Positions 38,740 through 51,850 of a DNA stretch of 64,000 bases are shown piece after piece. Origin of the DNA: Carallia brachiata (Eukaryota > Streptophyta > Magnoliopsida > Malpighiales > Rhizophoraceae); NCBI GenBank assembly GCA_021464245.1, contig JADCRB010000077.1:1199063-1263062 (forward strand). The letters are read 5' to 3'. The stretch's first letter is position 1. Every line of letters begins with the position of its first letter. The position numbers and the translations under genes are program-made. The notes under the pieces were generated by a model. It saw only the letters and a list, made by a program, of their open reading frames with translations. It was not told the origin of the DNA and did no database searches.

Positions 38740-41700
38740 CTTAAAACACTATTATATAAGTATATATATATATTGAACAGCAAACACCATTATATATTGA
38801 TTTTGGATTTTTAAAGAATCGTATAACTTAGAAATCTGTTATGAAATATTATCGAGTGAACTCTTGCTCAGATTGAACTTATTGAAGTTATTGTTCTCTA
38901 ATCCTTAATTTTTTTGATAGTTTTTTGAGAAAAAATAAAAATTAAGAAACTACTTAACTACATTTACCTGGTTCTTTATTCTGCGGAGAAAGCTTGGAGT
39001 GCCATGGATGAACGACAGCTTCTAGATGGGCCAAATCCATGCCGCCGTGTCTAATTGACAGGAAGATTGAGGAAGGCAGGGAGATGGGCTTATTTGGTTT
39101 CTCGGTTTTGTACCGCCAGGTGTGATTTGGTTATCTGAAGTTGTAATTGCCATCGCCAATTCACATGCTTGTTCCAAAAAACAAAAAAAAAAATCAACAT
39201 TTCACGTGCAATGGCCTATCATTTTTTCTATAATGCTCTTTTTTTTTTTGACATTAAATATAATGCTCATGCAACATATGCTTCTGGGTCCATAAACATG
39301 CCAATTGTGGTATAGACGTTCATTTATACAATTTTGAAATGCCAAATGAATTACCCACCCATAAAAGTTTAATTCGAGTGGTTATCAATCCTTTAAACCT
39401 CGCTCAAAAAGTTCGTTTAAGTGTATGAATATTTTTTTTTTCTTTTTTTTTTGTTTTGACTTAAACTGAACTTTCATTAAGATTGATAATCCAAAAGTGT
39501 ATGAATGCTTGATGTACGGGACATTTTTCCTTGTCTTTTTCGTCTCTTTTAGGAAAGTATCCATGGATATGGACTGCCAAAGATCCCATGATCCATATCA
39601 ACGAATTTTTCAAACTAAGTGACGCTACTTTTTTTTAATTTTTGTTTTTTTTGACTCACAACTTTTTTTTTTTTATCAATATTAGATGATCGACATCTAT
39701 GATTATAATTTAATATTAGATGATACTAAACAATACGACTTATCTTCTCATTTTACAGTATTTTATACAACTCCCACTAAAATTTCCTTACCAAGTGAGA
39801 TCATGATGTGACAATGGTCGGCGTATAGAGATTACCAATAATAACACATTGCTAATTGGGGGAAGTTAACGTAAGTAATAATAATAAATATAATATTGAT
39901 ACGTAAGATTTGTATTCTTAAATTTCTTTCAATTTTTTTTCACTCTTTTATAATTTTCATATTCTTTTAACTTGTGATAGTCAGTCGTTATACTTTAATT
40001 GTTAGTAAAAAAAGATGAAGTTCATCTAAGTCTTGAACCACTCGGTAAAAGGGGTGCTTCGATCGTATTCTAAATTTTACTTATTTAGAAAATTTTTAAG
40101 ACACTGAAATTCAATAACGAATTTTTCATTCCTTTTTTTTTTCTTGTTTAAACCGTGAAGGAACGGTGCTTTATAGTTCTCATTAGGGAGAGTGTAAAGA
40201 ATTTAAATAATTACATATACTTCGTCATCAAGATAAACGTAGGTTATTGCTGTTTAAATTTAAAATTTTTAACATGGGCAACGTTTGATATTTATTATTA
40301 AATTATAGTGAGGGATATTTAATAACTATTTTCTTCAAATTTAACGAATTAGTGGGCAGCTGAGTTAGTCAAAGCAATTCTTTCCTTTGTTTTTCTTTTT
40401 AATGAACAGGAACAAAATGGGGAAACACCAATGGTTGACCTTCAAATTTCAATATATATTATATATGAAATACTAGATAATAATATTCAAATAGTAATAA
40501 AATTATAATAATGTGATATAAATCGTTAAATGATTAAAATATTTTAAAAAATAAATAAACAGTTAAAAGTATCTACGTGATTATTTTATTATTATTTTAT
40601 TATTATCTAAAATTAAGTTATATAATAAAACTATTTTATATTTGTCCAAGTTTTCAATATCCAATCGCCTATTCAAATGAGGCAAACAACCACGAGTCAT
40701 GACGTGTTTTACTAAAGAATCCTTGGTGCGTAGTCTACTCTACATAATTTATTCAAAACAAAATCATATGACGATACATATATTTTTTTAATAAGATAAG
40801 AAATAACTTTATTGATGAAAACAAATATATGCAGAGCAGATCTGTATGGGGCAATAAGACAAACGGAATATATTTGCAATTCAAACTCGCAGACCAAAGG
40901 TAGGAACAACAAACCAAATATATTTTCTCAAAAATAACACATCAATTTTTAATTTTGTGATAGCAGTCTAAGTGCTTCCACTCAAATAAATTTAACAACA
41001 ATCAGCTTTGTAATGCGATTTAAACAAATAGAGATAATGTGGAAGATCGACTTAAATATTAAAGAAACTTGTATACTTTGAATAAAAATTATCAAACATG
41101 TTGGGTTAATTTTTGTTTTTTTTCTAAATAATATGGTACTAGTTGGCAAGGGTTAACTTCTATTTATAATTGATTGGAACTCGTCTTACATTAATCATGA
41201 ATTGAATGTTTTGAACATACTAAGGTTAGCAAAATCTTGACAAAATACCATTTTATAACTTTACATAACACCATTTTTACTTTAAATTTAATCAAAAAAA
41301 GGAAAAGAAAAAAAATTGTGAATAGTGCTAAAAAGTTTTTTATTTTTTTATTAAGAAGTCTACTAGTTCGTTAACTATATAATAGAATTAGTTCTTTTTA
41401 TACTTAAAACTTTATACTCCTATTATAATTAGAACACAAGACCTTCAAAATGTATATTTAATTTTTATTACCTGGAATGTCATTTAAAGGACATAGTGCT
41501 AAGAAGTTATTACAGTTAATAATAAAAATTATAGTTAGAACTTAGATTTTTAAACTAGAGATTTCATATTCTAATCTCAAAAATTAGGATGACATGATAT
41601 TAATGGGATTGAAAAAGATTATTTACGATTTATGAAAATAAAAAATATTATTTACGATCTAATGAACTTTTTTAATAAAAAAATAAATAGATAAAGATAG

Positions 41701-43100
41701 AAACTATAAATAAGCGTCCAAAAAATTATGGTGCGGTAATGTGGATCCGTTTCTGAGAAAGCTGCGTAACGAAGCTGTCTTATCATGCGTGTGGGCAGAA
41801 CGATCATCCGCAATCCAAAGTTAGATTCAGCAAATATTCGAAGCTAATTTATAATGTCCAAATGGTCAATATGCTCATGGGGCTTATCTATTGCATCGCA
41901 CGCACACATTATGTAACCTTTTTAATGCCTTTCCGTCGTTATTATTTTCAAAACTGAAAAATTGGTTGGACACACAACCGTAAGTATTAATAGATACATA
42001 ATAATATAAATTATTAAATTATAAAAAATATATTAAAATTTAAAAAATAAAAATAAATAAATTATTAATTATTATTAAATTAATTATATATTTTTTATTT
42101 ATATCACAGAATGTACTTAAATAATCTTTGTTTTTTCAAAATATGATTTGTGGTGGGATTGTGGCGGTGGAGCACTTCCACACCCTGCCAATCCCCACTC
42201 ACAAATAAAGTGGACGACGTGAAAAAAACCTAATCAAAGTCTCTTTTTTTTTTTTTTTTTTTAATTTTCACATATGAAGTGATTTTGACCTTGGTTAAAG
42301 TTTATGGGTCCATTTTACTTTCATTTTGGACCCACTTTTTGCAAAGCCTTTTTCCTTTTTTCTTTTTTTTTTCTTTTTTTTGTTGGGTCAAGCTTATTTC
42401 TTTGGTTTTTTAGTTTTTGAGTGAGAGGCTGATTTCAATATGCTTCCAAAAATCATTTTGGGTTGATTATGAGCTACATAACTATATCTAAGTGGAAAAA
42501 AAAAAAACAAATAAAAAAAAACTTAAGTGGAACTGGTTTCAATTATGGAAAATGGACATGTGCATCAATGCATTTAAACGCTATAAAATTTTCTGCACTT
42601 CATTTTTTTTTAGAGATACTTCTTACTCTACTCTTTACGGGACATCTCAAGTAGTTAGAGTTCAAAATATATTTTAAAAGTCTTGAGTTCAAATGTAGAG
42701 AAGAAAGAGAGAAGTTTTAAAAAAAAAAGTTACTTCTATTACATAACTCACGATTTAACAAGTCTTCTAATGAAACAAAAAAAGAAATACTTCTCGCTCA
42801 ATTCCTATAAATTCATTTGTATTTAAAATAAAAAATTAAAATTAATAAATTAATATTTAATTAATATTTAACTCGTCTTAATGATTGAACTTCTTGAATT
42901 AGAGTTCCAGAGAGAATTAATCAAAAAAATAAAATCCAAAGTTTTTTTAGTCATTAACTCTTTTTCATCTGGTACATGAGCTATGTAGTAAAAAAAAAAT
43001 CTTAACTTTTAAAATAGTACAAATATATTCGACACTATAATGTGATCAATATTAACGATAAATACTAACAAAGTATTGGAATCATAAAAATATTTGATCA
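38740..43100. other. AT-rich intergenic DNA, no gene recognised
   Basis: T runs and short chance frames only. A moderately GC-rich patch at 38980-39170 has no recognisable product. SINE-like segments near 42643-42730 and 42885-42935 are the only repeats I can point to. Confidence 0.5.
42885..42935 (+). repeat. SINE-like dispersed repeat copy
   Basis: TTGAACTTCTTGAATTAGAGTTCC followed by AGAGAATTAATCAAAAAAA matches the 3' half of the copy at 10843-10915. Confidence 0.4.
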
Positions 43101-43110
43101 TTGAGTAAGC

Positions 43111-43303
43111 TTATATGGGCCGGGTAAAATGTCTCGGGTTTTGTCTCGGGATAAATCGCGCCTGTTATTTTTGAAACCGCAACTGATATTTTTGAAACGT
43201 AAAAATAACAAGTGTTACAAAAATATCAGTTTTCGTTTCAAAAATAACAGTCACGGTTCTATTCGGGACAAAAATCGACACACCAACTATCGGCCCATAT
43301 ATT
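43111..43303. mobile_element. Foldback MITE with TATATGGGCCG ends
   Basis: About 190 bp that is nearly one large inverted repeat. TATATGGGCCG at the left faces CGGCCCATATA at the right; inside, TGTCTCGGG/CGGGACA, CTGTTATTTTTGAAAC and CTGATATTTTTG blocks pair in order with the opposite arm. The flanks suggest a TA target but I cannot prove a duplication. Transcripts through it would fold into a long hairpin. Confidence 0.75.
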
Positions 43304-43552
43304 TTTTCTCGTGATGTTTTTTATAACGCTGACTCCTCTGTACGTGGCATTAATGAAATCCAACTTGGTTCTCTTTTTAATTATGCGATATTATTAATTT
43401 TTTTTTGTCTTGTACAAGTCCTCCAATTTGGATCGAGGTAATTAAATTTCAAATCCGATAGCATATTATATTTCTTTAATGGACAATCAATGTAAATTAA
43501 GTATAGTTCAAGTTGGTAAGAGCACTAACTATTAATTATAAATTTAGAGTTT

Positions 43553-44459
43553 TTTTGACCAACAGAAATAAGCTTGCATTAAGAAAACAGAAGAAGTACA
43601 TAGGAAGGGCCCAAGAACAACACAAACACAAGAAACTAGAGGCCCAATTTACAAACAACTAGCCCAAAGGCCCAAGAAAGTAAGGATAGACCTAGACAAC
43701 AGTAGCAGATACAGGCCCAAACAGTAGGCTCAAGCCACAAAGGCCCAAATGTCATACGGAGCTCCACAGCTGCCCGTACCACCTAGGAACAGCCGGCACC
43801 GACGCCGCCGGTGAGAGCAAGGCGTTGAGATCTCGCAGCTAACGCCATAAAGGCTACAATCAACAAAGAAGACACCCCGAATCTGACCCCAATCTGACGA
43901 AAGACGTCCGAATTCAGGCAAGATTGCCCAACCGCCGCTGCGCTTGAAGTCGCAAACCGTGTCATCCAAAAACCCTTAACTACCATCGCTTCCAGAAATC
44001 CGAAAGGATACTCACACCAAAGGACCTATACAAGCCCCAACTTAACAAACAAAAAAAGCAGCCACCCCCACCTCCCCATCACCCGCCTAAGCGAGCAGGG
44101 AAGGCAGGGGAAGAAGCCTACCAGATGCCTATCAGCAAACAGAATCGACCAAAACACTCGTGAACAGCCAAGCAAGCGGCCCAGAAACCACCACAATGAC
44201 ACCACAACCCAAACAAAGGAAACAAACACATAAACGGAAGAACCAAAACGTCCAACACCACCAAACCCCTCACCGAAACATCACCTAATCCCACCACTAA
44301 CCAAAACCACAGAGAAAATGACCAAACAAAGCCCACGAAAGGGCACAAATCGTCAGACTGATACCGACCAACGGACAAAATTGGAAGAAAACTCTCGACG
44401 CACGTTAGCAAACGTGCACACGATAGCCACCCCGGTAGTAAACGAAAGGTTTTTTTTTG
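43553..44459 (-). mobile_element. GC-rich LINE-type retroposon, minus orientation
   Basis: About 907 bp with much higher GC than the flanks, bounded by the perfect 14-bp repeat TAAATTTAGAGTTT at 43539-43552 and 44460-44473. On the minus strand the 3' end reads TTATTTCTGTTGGTC then an A run, like plant LINE tails. Overlapping minus-strand frames of 67-97 aa (hydrophobic, Trp/Gly/Val-rich) match no retrotransposon domain I know, so this is probably a 5'-truncated or non-autonomous copy. It split a SINE-like sequence (43500-43552 with 44474-44510). Confidence 0.8.
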
Positions 44460-44888
44460 TAAATTTAGAGTTTAAACTCGGATAATAATTCCAATGCATA
44501 AAAAGAAAAAAAGAGCGACCAATAAAGATTGAGGGGGTTCTTGTTTTCCATCGTCAGGGGCATGTTATGTATAATGCTCAATACCAAAAAAATATTAAAG
44601 AAAATAATATCTTTATTTTTTGGTCAACAATAAATAATATCTTTGTATGTTTGGAGTGAGAGGATGAATGGGGAAAGAAGGGGAAAGAAAAAAAAAGTGG
44701 AAAAAAATAACGTTATTTGAAGTAGTTGAGAAAATTGAGAAAAAGAAAGTATAGTAAAAAAATAAATAGTAATTTATGAAAAAAAAATAAAAAAAAATTA
44801 TTTAGATAAGGATAAAATATTCAAAAAAAAAAAGTATAAAGAAAGAATCACTTTTTCTTTACGAAACAAACAAGCCAGTGTCTAGCAT

Positions 44889-45770
44889 GCTTGTCAAGAA
44901 CCATTAGGCTCTCTTTCGAGAGAAACTTATTGTGTGCCAAGAGGAAAGGAGGGCTAAAGTGCGCTGGAGCTTTTCTTCTCTTCTTGGCAGTGTCTCCTCT
45001 CGCTCACATGCGCTTAGTGCTTCCCTGGTGAAGCTTGGTACCCCGCCATAGGTTTGTGGTTACGTCTCGTCACCATTGCAGTGGTGTGAGGCTCTGTCCC
45101 CGTTTGCGTTTTGGTTCTGTTTTTTCCGATGATTGGTGGCTGGTTTTGTGTTGATTTTTCAACGGTCGTCTTTCCCACTTCACCCCCTTCGCTCGTTTGG
45201 GTGGGATGTGGGGGAGGGGGTTCCTTTTGGGCGGGGGTCACCTCTGTACAATCTGGTGGTTCCACGGCTGAGTCTTGCACTTTCGTCGACTTCCGATGAT
45301 CATCATTTTGTCTGGCTTTTCCCCTCTTGGCTCTCTTGTACTTTGCGGCTTGGCTTCTTCTGGCGCTTTCTCCTTTGCGCGTTGGAGATTCCAGTGTCTG
45401 GACGACTTTGGTCAATTTCGTTGCAGCTGCCCTCTGGGTTTTTGCTGTTTCCATTGGTATGCTGAGGTGCTTGCCGTCGAGTGGACGGTGGAGGCTGTAG
45501 AAGCTTCTACTTCCTGCGGTCTCATTTGGTCGGGGCTTGGACCTAGTTTGGTTTGTGTGGGTCTGGTCTCTTCTGAGCTTTTGGCTCAGGCTGGTCTTTA
45601 GTTGTGACCCGCATAATTGCTGTAAAGTCTAAGCCTGAGTCGGGGTGGCCTTCTTTTCGCTTGTTGCTTGTTGTTGGTTGGGGGTTTAAGTTGGGCTGAC
45701 CCCCGTTATACTGCCTAGCACTTTTAGTTTAATGAATTTCTTTTTTTATTGTTCCCACAAAAAATAGTTA
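44889..45770 (+). mobile_element. Second GC-rich LINE-type retroposon, plus orientation
   Basis: About 880 bp, GC-rich, ending AGTTTAATGAATTTC...TTGTTCCCAC and an A run, the same tail style as its neighbour. Flanks are AGTGTCTAGCAT (44877-44888) and AATGTCTGGCAT (45771-45782), an imperfect target duplication (10 of 12). Frames of 108-146 aa occur on both strands (for example 45014-45454 minus, Lys/Thr/Pro-rich) but none shows a reverse-transcriptase or other known motif. Confidence 0.65.
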
Positions 45771-45789
45771 AATGTCTGGCATATAAAAC

Positions 45790-47960
45790 TAATACAAAAT
45801 ACTTGTTGTCATATTCACATGATAATATGCATTATTTCTGTGTTAATTTCAAGCTTCTCTAAAGCTAAAATCTCACTCATACAAAAAAAATAAAACTAAA
45901 ATCTCACAGCTCAATTTTTTGTTGTGATTTAAGTCACTTACAATGATGTCCACCCTCTTAACCATTGGTAACACCATTCATTATATTAGGCGGAAGTTTA
46001 AACAACTTTTTTAACTTTTGTCATTGTAAAATTTTGCTGTAATATAGAATTGTACTTGAGAAGACTTTTGAATAGCTAAGAAATTAAACTACTATTTGAT
46101 AAATCTTAAGCTCGAATCACCAAGCAAAGTTGTAGTTACTCAATGTATAATCAATCATTCAATAGACAAAAATAAAAAAAAGAAATAACAACTTGGTTAT
46201 TGGTACCTTTTAATTTTCTTTAAAATATCAAGGAGAGTATGAAAACATAATACAATTTAAGGATGGGGCAGGGAAGCTTGCTTCAGCAGAGGATTTGACA
46301 GAGCTTAAATGTTTTTTGCAGCAATTCTATTGAGACATTCATCATAACTCTTTTTTCTAATAGATTTATGGAGAAATTTTCCCTTTCTTTCAGAGCAGGT
46401 GCTTGGTAATCATGTGGCCTGGGTGGACAGTTATTTATTTATTGTATAATTTCTCCGATTTAGTAAAATACTCTTTCTATGTTGGATAAATATAATTGTC
46501 ATTCAATATAATAATTTAATAATAAATTAACATATTTTTATACTACAAAATTTAAGTCCAACTCCAAGTACTTGCATCCTCCCTTATCGCAAATGCTAGG
46601 CTACACTTATAGGTAATGGATATGATGCAACGTTGGTTCTGTATTTGACAATTATTATGATTTTTAATAGTAAAATTGTACAAGGCTCAAGGGTGTTTGA
46701 TTGATGGGTTTGCCCCTATCAAAGTGGTTAAAAGAGATAAGTAAAAATGTGAGTTATCATAAATTTTGACCTATAAATTTAATAATTAATATATTTATAA
46801 TATTTTTTTTTTCTAAAAAAAATGTTGGATAAGTATAATTACACGAGAGTCGTTGCCTAAATGAAATAAATGAAAGTGGTCGGTAACAAAAAGAAAAAGA
46901 AAAAACAATAATATGACAATAGAAAAGGACACAGACATGTCATATATATGTACCTTTGAACAGGAATCTTTTACCCAATTCCCAACAAAAATTACCATAT
47001 AACTATAGGGAGAGCTGGGAAATAAAGTATATTGTACAGCCACAAAAAGAAACACAGCCCCCGGTGCTCCAACTTTTCATGCCTTCCCCCAACAATTTCT
47101 TTATTCCTCAAAGGTTACAGACCAGTCAGGCAGTCTCCAACCCTGATTGGCCAAAAAAAAAAACCAGACTACTAAATCCCTCACCAGATATGAGATAAAC
47201 GACTGATGACCCAACCACCCATATGCCAATTTTGATATTGAACCTGAGGAATTAAACAAAATATTAAGCTCTTAATCAATAGTTAAGATGTCATCATCAA
47301 AGCATAGATCTTTACTTGAGCGGTTATATATAACCCTAGGTTTATCAACCCAATCAACATGTAGAGTGTCAATATTTTATCATGCTTAGCATTTAAGAAT
47401 GATCAAAATGAAGGGAATGGAATAGAATAGAAGCCTCACAAATCTGACAACAGTTTTTGATTAAACTTTCTAGGAATTGGTTTCTTATTATTGAATGAAA
47501 AAGTTTGGGGCAATAACTGCCATGTCAGCCAACTAGAACATTTAATACAATAACCTACCAAAAGAACAAAGGGGAAAAAAAAAAAAGATGGATACAGAGA
47601 ATTAAGGAGAATATACATGTAAAACAATACCTGCCTTTGAATAAATAATTGAAATGTTATTTATGTAGTTATGCTCCATAAAGGATAAAGACAACAAGAA
47701 CCAAGAAAATTTTTGTAAAATATAGCATTAAGTTTTGAAAAAAGTTCTAATATGCAGATGCCGAAGGAGCTAGCGCGCAGAGTGCTGCAGATTTCTTTTT
47801 TAAAAAAAAAGTGTATACCTATGAAAAGTATATATGTGTAACACAACTAAGATTAATGTAGAATAGACCAATTGATAATGTATCATTTCCATTTGAGAAA
47901 AAAGATGATAGAAAATTGTCCTATTTTTATAGAGAATTATCCTATGTTTATTCCTTCGGA
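45790..47960. other. AT-rich intergenic DNA, no gene recognised
   Basis: Only chance frames. A patch at 47030-47200 is slightly GC-richer and opens an 80-aa plus frame that I do not recognise. Confidence 0.45.
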
Positions 47961-47969
47961 TTAATATTA

Positions 47970-48436
47970 AAAAATATCACCACTTTTATATTTTTTTACA
48001 AATCAAACACAATTTTTAAAAATTTATAAATCTAGTATAGTTTGATTATTTTCTAACAAATCCAGCACTATCTTTAAAAACTAATAAATCTAGCACAGTT
48101 TAATTATATTTTAACTAATCTACCACACTGTCAATTAAAAATAACTGAATCTCTCAGTATTTGCATATGTACATATGATATTTGGGGGTTTTAAATTGTA
48201 CTAGATTTAGATGTAAACTTGTTATATGTATATATTAAGGAATTCAGTTACTTTTAACTGATGATTTTTTACTGACAGCGTACTATATTTGTTAAAAAAT
48301 AATTGAACTGTACTAGATTTGTAAATTTTTAAATGTTGTGTTAGATTTGTTAAAAAATAATTAAACTGTATTAAATTTGTAAATTTTTAAAAATTATATT
48401 AGATTTATCAAAAAATATAAAGTGGTGATTTTTTTT
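47970..48436. mobile_element. Long AT-rich foldback element (about 465 bp)
   Basis: Left arm 47970-48156 and right arm 48239-48436 are inverted copies around an 80-base spacer. The outer ends read AAAAATATCACCACTTT and, inverted, AAAAAAATCACCACTTT; the inner ends read AATAACTGAATCTC and (inverted) AGTAACTGAATTCC. Each arm contains repeated subunits of about 55 bp built on ACAAATCTAGTACAGTT and TTTTTTAACAAATCTA. It would fold into a near-200-bp hairpin. No coding capacity. Confidence 0.8.
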
Positions 48437-48439
48437 GAA

Positions 48440-51170
48440 ATTAACGCTTGTTCCTCTAGTTGTTGGGATTTCATCATCAACCCACCTGAATGGCACAGAA
48501 ACCATCAGGCTGAGAGAGCCTGGCAAGGATGGAACCTGCAACTGGTCCCCTACTCAACAAGTTACAACAATGGAAAAATGAGGCAGGTTATTGGTTATTG
48601 CAGTGCATAGCTACTCAGTTGTCAAAGCTTATTCCACTTACTAGGGAGTGTAAATGGAAGGTTAGGGGCTCAACAAATGACCATATATGCCTATGCGCTT
48701 TGTAAGTTGATGGTGTAGTTCAAACAATTGGAATTGCATATCCTTCACCTGATTGGGGATTGTTGTGAAAATTTTGGTTGGCCAGTCAAGATTTGCAGTT
48801 TCCACTTATTTGAACAAATTTTTATATTCTAAAGTTCATTTTCTTTTGATTGTCCACTTTTATTTTTTAAAATTAGTTTTGATTGAGTTTTAAAATCGTG
48901 ACTAAAAGTAATAAAGATGACTCAAGTGCCATCTTTTTGATGAGAAAAAGTACAATGCTTTTTTTCGTTTTTTCTTTTTCCCCCCTTTGTTGGAGGCCAA
49001 CTGACATAAGGTTGTTGGGGCACCTCAGGTTGATACAAACCTACAGCAGGCAATCTCGACATCAAGCTAACTGCAGAAAATGACTTGTCAAACATGTTTA
49101 CCTGACATCTATACGACACAATGCTTACAATTTTGAAGAAATCAATTTGTACAATATTTGATTCAACAAATGTTTAACCTGGGGAGATGCTACTGGCAAT
49201 TCAAAGGGCTTTAGGTACCAATAGTCTGAATAGAATTTTAGTATTTCTAACATTACTCTATCTAAATGTATTAGGGGAGTGTTAGATTGGGAAGTTACTA
49301 CTAGAATTAGTTTTGACTTTTTGCGTAAATATAAGTGCGTGATGTAATTTTTCCTAATAGTTATTATGTGACATGTGCAACGATAACAAATGTATCAATT
49401 ATATTGTATACTTTTTTTTTTTTAATTTTTGAAATAAAGAAACTACAACCATTTTTTGTTTTACAAATTATATGCCATTAGATGGGTCAAATGCCACTAA
49501 CATTATCCCTAACCGATATATTCCCAAAGACAGAACGCCCAATTGGGCCAAACTTAAAATCATTTACAACAGAAACCTAAGATATGTTGAACCAAACTAT
49601 AAATAATAGTAAATGTATTTTTGAGTCTCTAATTTATTTCTAGATGTGCCATGTGAAACAATATAAGTTAAATTGAATGGAACGAAAGGATTCCTTTGCA
49701 GATAATAAGAAGAACTAAACTTTACTAACATATAATTTTTTTTTATCCAACTTAATAAATGATAAAATTTGTAGATATTATAAAATATTTTCCGCCTAAT
49801 TTAAAGAAAAATTAGAAAATTCTCACGAATAAACCTTCCCTTGAAGGCTTCTAGTTTTGTCACAAGTTTATTGCTGGTGCCACAAGCGCAACCAAATCAT
49901 CAAAATTGCATGTAAGCAACAAAGTCATATGCATTTGCTCAAAAAACAAACAAAAAAGTCATATGCTTGGACAAAATTAAGGACAGTGACAATAGTAGAG
50001 AGGTCAAAACTCCCTAATCATTGCCTTTTCATCTTCACTTTGATTCATCGTCATAAACATTCTTTTCCCACCCAAAAATCTAAGCTCTCACACACATGGA
50101 CGTTCCTCCCAAAACCCCAATATTCACGCAGCATGCGCACATACTAAGACACAATGACACAAAACAGCAAATACCCAAGCAAGGCCTCAATTCAAAGTTC
50201 AGAATTTTGTTGGAGCTTATTTGGTAATTTCACAAAGAAAACTCAATAGTTTTAGCATTTTGTGCAACCCATTTTGCTAATTTGACACCAAGTCAGCTGC
50301 AAATCATGATCTAATACAAGCAGGATGGCAACCAATAATAACAAATCATTCAAAACAAAAACAAAAAATAAAAATAAATCAGTCTTTGGTCGATGATACT
50401 AAAAATCATCTCTTAAAATATGTGAAAGAAAGTTTGAGTTTTAATAAAAAAGAAAAAAAAAAGTATAAAAGTTATTATGCAGATATCAATAGATTTAAGA
50501 ACAAACTAGAGTTACTTTATGATTTTCAATTAAAATTGCCAGTTAGAAATGAACCTTAAACCACTCCCCATTACATCGTTAAGTCGCCACCGCTGCAGGA
50601 AGAGATAGGAAGAGTTTCTGTTGTCTTTTGGGTTAGGTAATTCGCACTATTTATATTACCTACGTTTATTTTCATACTTGCAATTTCGCTGTTGCAGAAA
50701 CTGGTATCGGAGATACCAAATTATTTCATACAGGTATTTTTGATATTTTTATGTTAAATTTGTTTATAATTTTGTCAAATATTAATGAATTAATTCCTTT
50801 CGGTTAAAAAAAAAGTTTCCATTACATTTTTGTTTTCAATAACCAGTTCGATCTGATTTGGCTTGGAATCCTTTTTTCATGAAAAAAAATAAAAAAGAGG
50901 AAAACGAAATTCGAACCGGTAGTTCAAATTTTCAGCATTGACTGATTTACCGAACCAACACCCTCCCCCTTTACAATTCAAACCGGAACATGAACCACAT
51001 GGGTTCGATTCACAGTTGCGATTTTGGGTCCCAGAAGGGTTGGGATGGGTCAACAAAGCAGTGGCACCACCAGTAATTTCTGTCAAAAGTGGAGAGCTGT
51101 TTCGTTACGAAGTCCAAAGTTCACGGCTTTATGGCTTTTGTTCTGTGATTAATGTGGCGCACTTTAAGAA
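48440..51170. other. Intergenic DNA upstream of the LHW-type gene
   Basis: No gene recognised. Frames at 48422-48610 (62 aa) and 49857-50147 (96 aa) match nothing known. A GAAA microsatellite lies just beyond (51251-51290). The last few hundred bases are likely promoter DNA of the downstream bHLH gene, but no TATA box is convincing. Confidence 0.4.
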
Positions 51171-51250
51171 TCAACAGTTCAAGACATACACACACACACA
51201 CTTGGATTATCAAAAGAGAAAGAAACAACAAAGCAGAAAGGAAAGAACAC

Positions 51251-51290
51251 AAAGAAAGAAAGAAAGAAAGAAAGAAAGAAAAAGAAATTT
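51251..51290. repeat. GAAA tetranucleotide microsatellite
   Basis: About ten AAAG/GAAA units upstream of the bHLH gene leader. It creates accidental Lys/Glu-rich frames in this area. Confidence 0.9.
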
Positions 51291-51736
51291 TTTCAGAGAG
51301 AGTAATGGTCTGTTTGGATGGTGGGATTTTGGTGGAAAAGAAAATTGTGAAAACAGAAAGTTGTAAGAATTTGTTGTTTGGAAATTAAGAAAACTGAGAG
51401 ACTGAAAACTGAGAAAAAATCAGTCAATCCTTCCCTCCCACCTCCTGGGAAATTGAATACTAACTACCAGCTTCACCAGCCAACTCAGTAGTAAAAACAA
51501 GCCAACAAAACCCCATTTCTGGCCAGCTTTTGTTTAATGCTTTGTTTGGTTTCTGTTCTTTGAGTTACTGTTGGAATCAAATGGAGCAGACCAAGGCCGC
51601 CTTCAAGATGGAAGCTTTTGGCATCATCTAGCCGAAAAAAAGACACCCTTTTCTCCAAAATCGCTGCTCGTCTTGCCTGCTTGTTCTTTTTCTCTTATTT
51701 TTTGACTTGTTTTGATTTTTTCTGGGTGAGGTGGAG

Positions 51737-51847
51737 ATGGGGCGGAGGAGGATGATGATGGCGGCGGAGAACTTGGATCCGGAGAGGAAGAGGAGCGGCG
51801 GCCTTAGGGCGAAACAGGCGGGCAGAGGTTCATGTCGTGGAAGTTAG
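51737..51847 (+). promoter_or_regulatory. Upstream ORF 1 in the LHW-type leader (36 aa)
   Basis: ATG at 51737 opens a 36-codon frame (MGRRRMMMAAENLDPERKR at its start) ending TAG at 51847, 83 bases before the main ATG at 51931. Arg-rich and Gly-rich. Upstream ORFs are reported for several plant bHLH genes of this family and often reduce translation of the main frame; whether this peptide is a conserved one cannot be judged here. Confidence 0.5.
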
Positions 51848-51850
51848 GCG

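Noticed and set aside
45014..45601. 146-aa minus frame and 108-110-aa plus frames
   Set aside because: They overlap inside a retroposon with target duplications and show no conserved domain.
48500..48560. TPP-riboswitch-like motifs (CAGGCTGAGA and ACCTGCAACTGG in the right order)
   Set aside because: The conserved closing part of plant TPP riboswitches (GGATAATGCC...CGTAGGGA) and the 5' pairing partner are missing, and no thiamine gene is adjacent.
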